The notes under the pieces were generated by a model. The model searched no databases, was not told where the DNA came from, and saw only the letters and a program-made list of their open reading frames with translations. Shown here piece after piece: positions 31,958 to 33,796 of a stretch of 33,796 nt of DNA. The position numbers and the translations under genes are program-made. Source of the DNA: Arcobacter nitrofigilis (GTDB lineage: Bacteria > Campylobacterota > Campylobacteria > Campylobacterales > Arcobacteraceae); assembly GCA_020723015.1 (NCBI GenBank), contig DYJR01000006.1:1-33796 (forward strand). Direction: 5' to 3'. Positions within the stretch are counted from its first letter, which is position 1. Each line of letters begins with the position of its first letter.

Positions 31958-32789
31958 CTTCTATACCTTTTAATCGTTTTTTGAAATTAATTCTATTTTT
32001 ATGAGCTTGTGAATATTTTATCCCGTTATCTATAGCTCTTTTTTCATTCATCCCTGCACTTTTTGCGTATGCCTTTAATATAATTATCAAATCCTCATCT
32101 TTAGCCCAAAGTTTAGCGAAATTTTTGAGTCTTTCATCATAGTATAAATCTTTAAATTCCATTCTATTAATGTCAACAATGCTAAATATGTAACCGTTTA
32201 AACCTTTTTTTATAAGTATATTTCCAGGTGAATAGTCTTTGTGAAATACACTGTTATTATGCAAATCAAACGTAAACTCACCAAATGTTTGAAATATAGT
32301 ATCTCTATCCGTAAAGTTTTTGTCAAGGAGGGGTTCACGTATGGTGAAATCATACTCAAACATTAAAGAGACAAAAAAACTCTCTTTTAATAAACCGTGT
32401 TCAAAAAATTCTATATATCCTACAGGAGTAGGAGTATTAATTCCAAGAGTTAAAAGGGTTGTTGCGTTGTCATAAGATTTCTTCGCCTTAGATGGCTTAA
32501 AATGAGCATAAACATATCTATTTAATAAATTAGGTACCTTAAAAGACTTTACGACTAGCTTTAATCCCTCATACTCTATAACTTTTAATTCATTTCTAGC
32601 TTTGTGGATGCTATGGGCATTTTGACTAAATAACTGTTTTATATTTAATAAAAAAGGTTCTAAGTTTTTAAATTCTTCGTTTATTACAAATTTATAGGTG
32701 GACAAGTCTAGCCTTTTTAGTATTTTATAGGTTGATTTTAGCAAAAAACTATTTAATTTGGGTTTAACCAACTTTTTACTAAAATACAA
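31947..32789 (-). CDS. Lipopolysaccharide core kinase (InaA/WaaP-like)
   Basis: 280 residues with a protein-kinase-like fold. VKSFKVPNLLNRYVYAHFKP holds the ATP-binding Lys, HKDYSPGNILI is the catalytic loop with Asp, and SIVDINRMEF replaces the DFG segment. Such kinases phosphorylate heptose or Kdo of the LPS inner core. The start is uncertain: TTG at 32789 is the only codon giving this N-terminus and has no clear ribosome-binding site; the domain proper begins further in. It is first of the kinase-deacetylase-GT2 operon, with the GT4 gene diverging 26 bases away. Confidence 0.8.
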   Translation of the reverse strand: MYFSKKLVKPKLNSFLLKSTYKILKRLDLSTYKFVINEEFKNLEPFLLNIKQLFSQNAHSIHKARNELKVIEYEGLKLVVKSFKVPNLLNRYVYAHFKPSKAKKSYDNATTLLTLGINTPTPVGYIEFFEHGLLKESFFVSLMFEYDFTIREPLLDKNFTDRDTIFQTFGEFTFDLHNNSVFHKDYSPGNILIKKGLNGYIFSIVDINRMEFKDLYYDERLKNFAKLWAKDEDLIIILKAYAKSAGMNEKRAIDNGIKYSQAHKNRINFKKRLKGIEVVD

Positions 32790-32815
32790 AACAAAATAGA
32801 ATATTAAAGAACATT

Positions 32816-33796
32816 ATGAAAAAAAATTTAGAAATTTGCCTATCTCCAGACCTTGGTGGACTTGAACTTCATATGAAAAATATTTCTTCATATCTCGGTT
32901 CATCTGTCGTAATAGCAAAAAACTCAAAACTTGAAAAAATATTAAAAAACGAAGAAATACCGCATATCGCAATCTCACGATACGGGATATTTAAGTTGGC
33001 ACAAATAATAGATAAAGAACAAATAGATATAGTACATCTTCATTGGACGAAAGATATCCCAGTAGTTGTTGCCGCAAAACTTTTATCCAAACGCAAACCC
33101 AAGATAGTACAAACACGCCATATGCATATGACTAGGTTTAAAAGCGATTTTTACCATAAATTTTTATACAAAAATCTTGATGCCATAATTGCAGTCACAA
33201 ATCTTGTAAAAGAACAATTAGAAAAATTTATACCGCAAAATATAAGGCCGACGATACACACTTGCTATATAGGTGCAAATATTCCTAAAACACTTTCAAT
33301 TGATGATAAAACAAAGCTAAAAAATAAACTCAATATCAAAGACGAATTTATAGTTTGCATAGTGGGTAGGATAGAAGAAGCGAAAGGTCAACATATCGTA
33401 TTACAAGCCGTAGAAAAGCTAAGGCTTGCAGGTATAAAAGCTAAAGCTTTGATTATAGGGCATTTTATGGACAAAGAATATTTCAATACACTGCAACAAT
33501 CTTATCCTCATGATATTTTTATGGGATTTGTAAACAACCCTACTGACTATATGCAACTATCAGATTGTGTAGTGTTGGCTACAAAAAAAGAAACTTTCGG
33601 ACTTGTTTTGATAGAAGCTATGAAAAGCGGTATTTGTGTACTAGGTAGCAATAGCGGAGGACCTCTTGAAATCATAAATGACGGCGAGAACGGACTTCTT
33701 TTTGAAAGTATGAACAGCGAAGATTTATATCAAAAACTCACACTTATAGCAAATAATCCGGAGCTAAAAAATCAACTTGCCAATAAAGGCAAGATA
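32816..33796 (+). CDS. GT4-family glycosyltransferase, 3' end outside window
   Basis: Open from the ATG at 32816 to the window end (327 codons, no stop). It reads MKKNLEICLSPDLGGLELHM, then IVHLHWTKDIPVVVAA, VCIVGRIEEAKGQH, GHFMDKEYF, and KETFGLVLIEAMKSG with the E-x7-E catalytic motif. SGGPLEIINDGENGLLF follows. These are the features of GT-B retaining glycosyltransferases of family 4 acting on LPS or surface glycans. The ribosome-binding site (AAAGA) is weak. It is divergent from the kinase gene and starts the next transcript to the right. Confidence 0.85.
   Translation, partial: MKKNLEICLSPDLGGLELHMKNISSYLGSSVVIAKNSKLEKILKNEEIPHIAISRYGIFKLAQIIDKEQIDIVHLHWTKDIPVVVAAKLLSKRKPKIVQTRHMHMTRFKSDFYHKFLYKNLDAIIAVTNLVKEQLEKFIPQNIRPTIHTCYIGANIPKTLSIDDKTKLKNKLNIKDEFIVCIVGRIEEAKGQHIVLQAVEKLRLAGIKAKALIIGHFMDKEYFNTLQQSYPHDIFMGFVNNPTDYMQLSDCVVLATKKETFGLVLIEAMKSGICVLGSNSGGPLEIINDGENGLLFESMNSEDLYQKLTLIANNPELKNQLANKGKI

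Overview
The window is AT-rich, gene-dense DNA from a member of the Campylobacterota (Epsilonproteobacteria). The grounds are gene content and order. A dnaQ-type exonuclease, rpe and rpmB sit together as in Campylobacter. rpmB is followed by a two-helix K+ channel with an RCK domain, as I recall for Helicobacter rpmB/kchA. GyrA carries Thr at the Ser83-equivalent position, AcnB is the aconitase, and the -10 elements are T-rich. The presence of htpG and of several carbon and cell-envelope genes fits a free-living lineage, but the genus cannot be fixed from this sequence alone.

Layout. 1-1180: two broken genes, a BadF/BcrA-type ATPase activator and a small multi-helix membrane protein whose reading frame shifts three times. 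1238-2679: exbB-exbD-tonB, a compact energy-transduction operon with overlapping genes. 2738-3262: gamma-class carbonic anhydrase-like protein. 3306-5969 (minus): rpe-trpF, then a dnaQ-like exonuclease with two small membrane proteins, probably ended by a minus-strand terminator. 6182-8737 (plus): rpmB, a K+ channel and argJ. A second copy of the ArgJ C-terminal peptide follows the argJ stop. 8834-10132 (minus): NlpC/P60 lipoprotein. 10225-15859 (plus): DUF465 protein, then gyrA-asd-yqhA-like-hemE.

15882-20021 (minus): a run ending in priA. It starts with a sensor histidine kinase broken by a nonsense codon and two apparent frameshifts, followed by a ZapB-like coiled coil, a small conserved-looking protein, a prepilin-like protein and priA, the last three linked by overlaps. 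20161-25938 (minus): htpG, a lipoprotein, a DedA/VTT membrane protein and acnB, with clear terminators after the DedA gene and after acnB. A CIRCE-like operator (HrcA site) lies between htpG and a divergent secreted protein gene. 26608-33796: a lipopolysaccharide core/surface-glycan cluster with waaF, a second GT9 enzyme, GT2 and two GT4 glycosyltransferases, a TIM-barrel glycosidase-like protein, a NodB deacetylase and a Kdo/heptose-kinase-like protein. The last gene runs off the window.

The most notable non-gene signals are: a family of 16-bp GACTGAGAAACTAA units, and other palindromic repeats, each placed just 5' of the ribosome-binding site of a gene (dnaQ, rpe, hemE, htpG, a lipoprotein gene); the ArgJ tail duplication; a heptanucleotide tandem repeat inside waaF; and the concentration of gene-breaking lesions in two places, mostly at homopolymers, which could be real decay or assembly error. 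I did not find a convincing wholly new multi-gene system.
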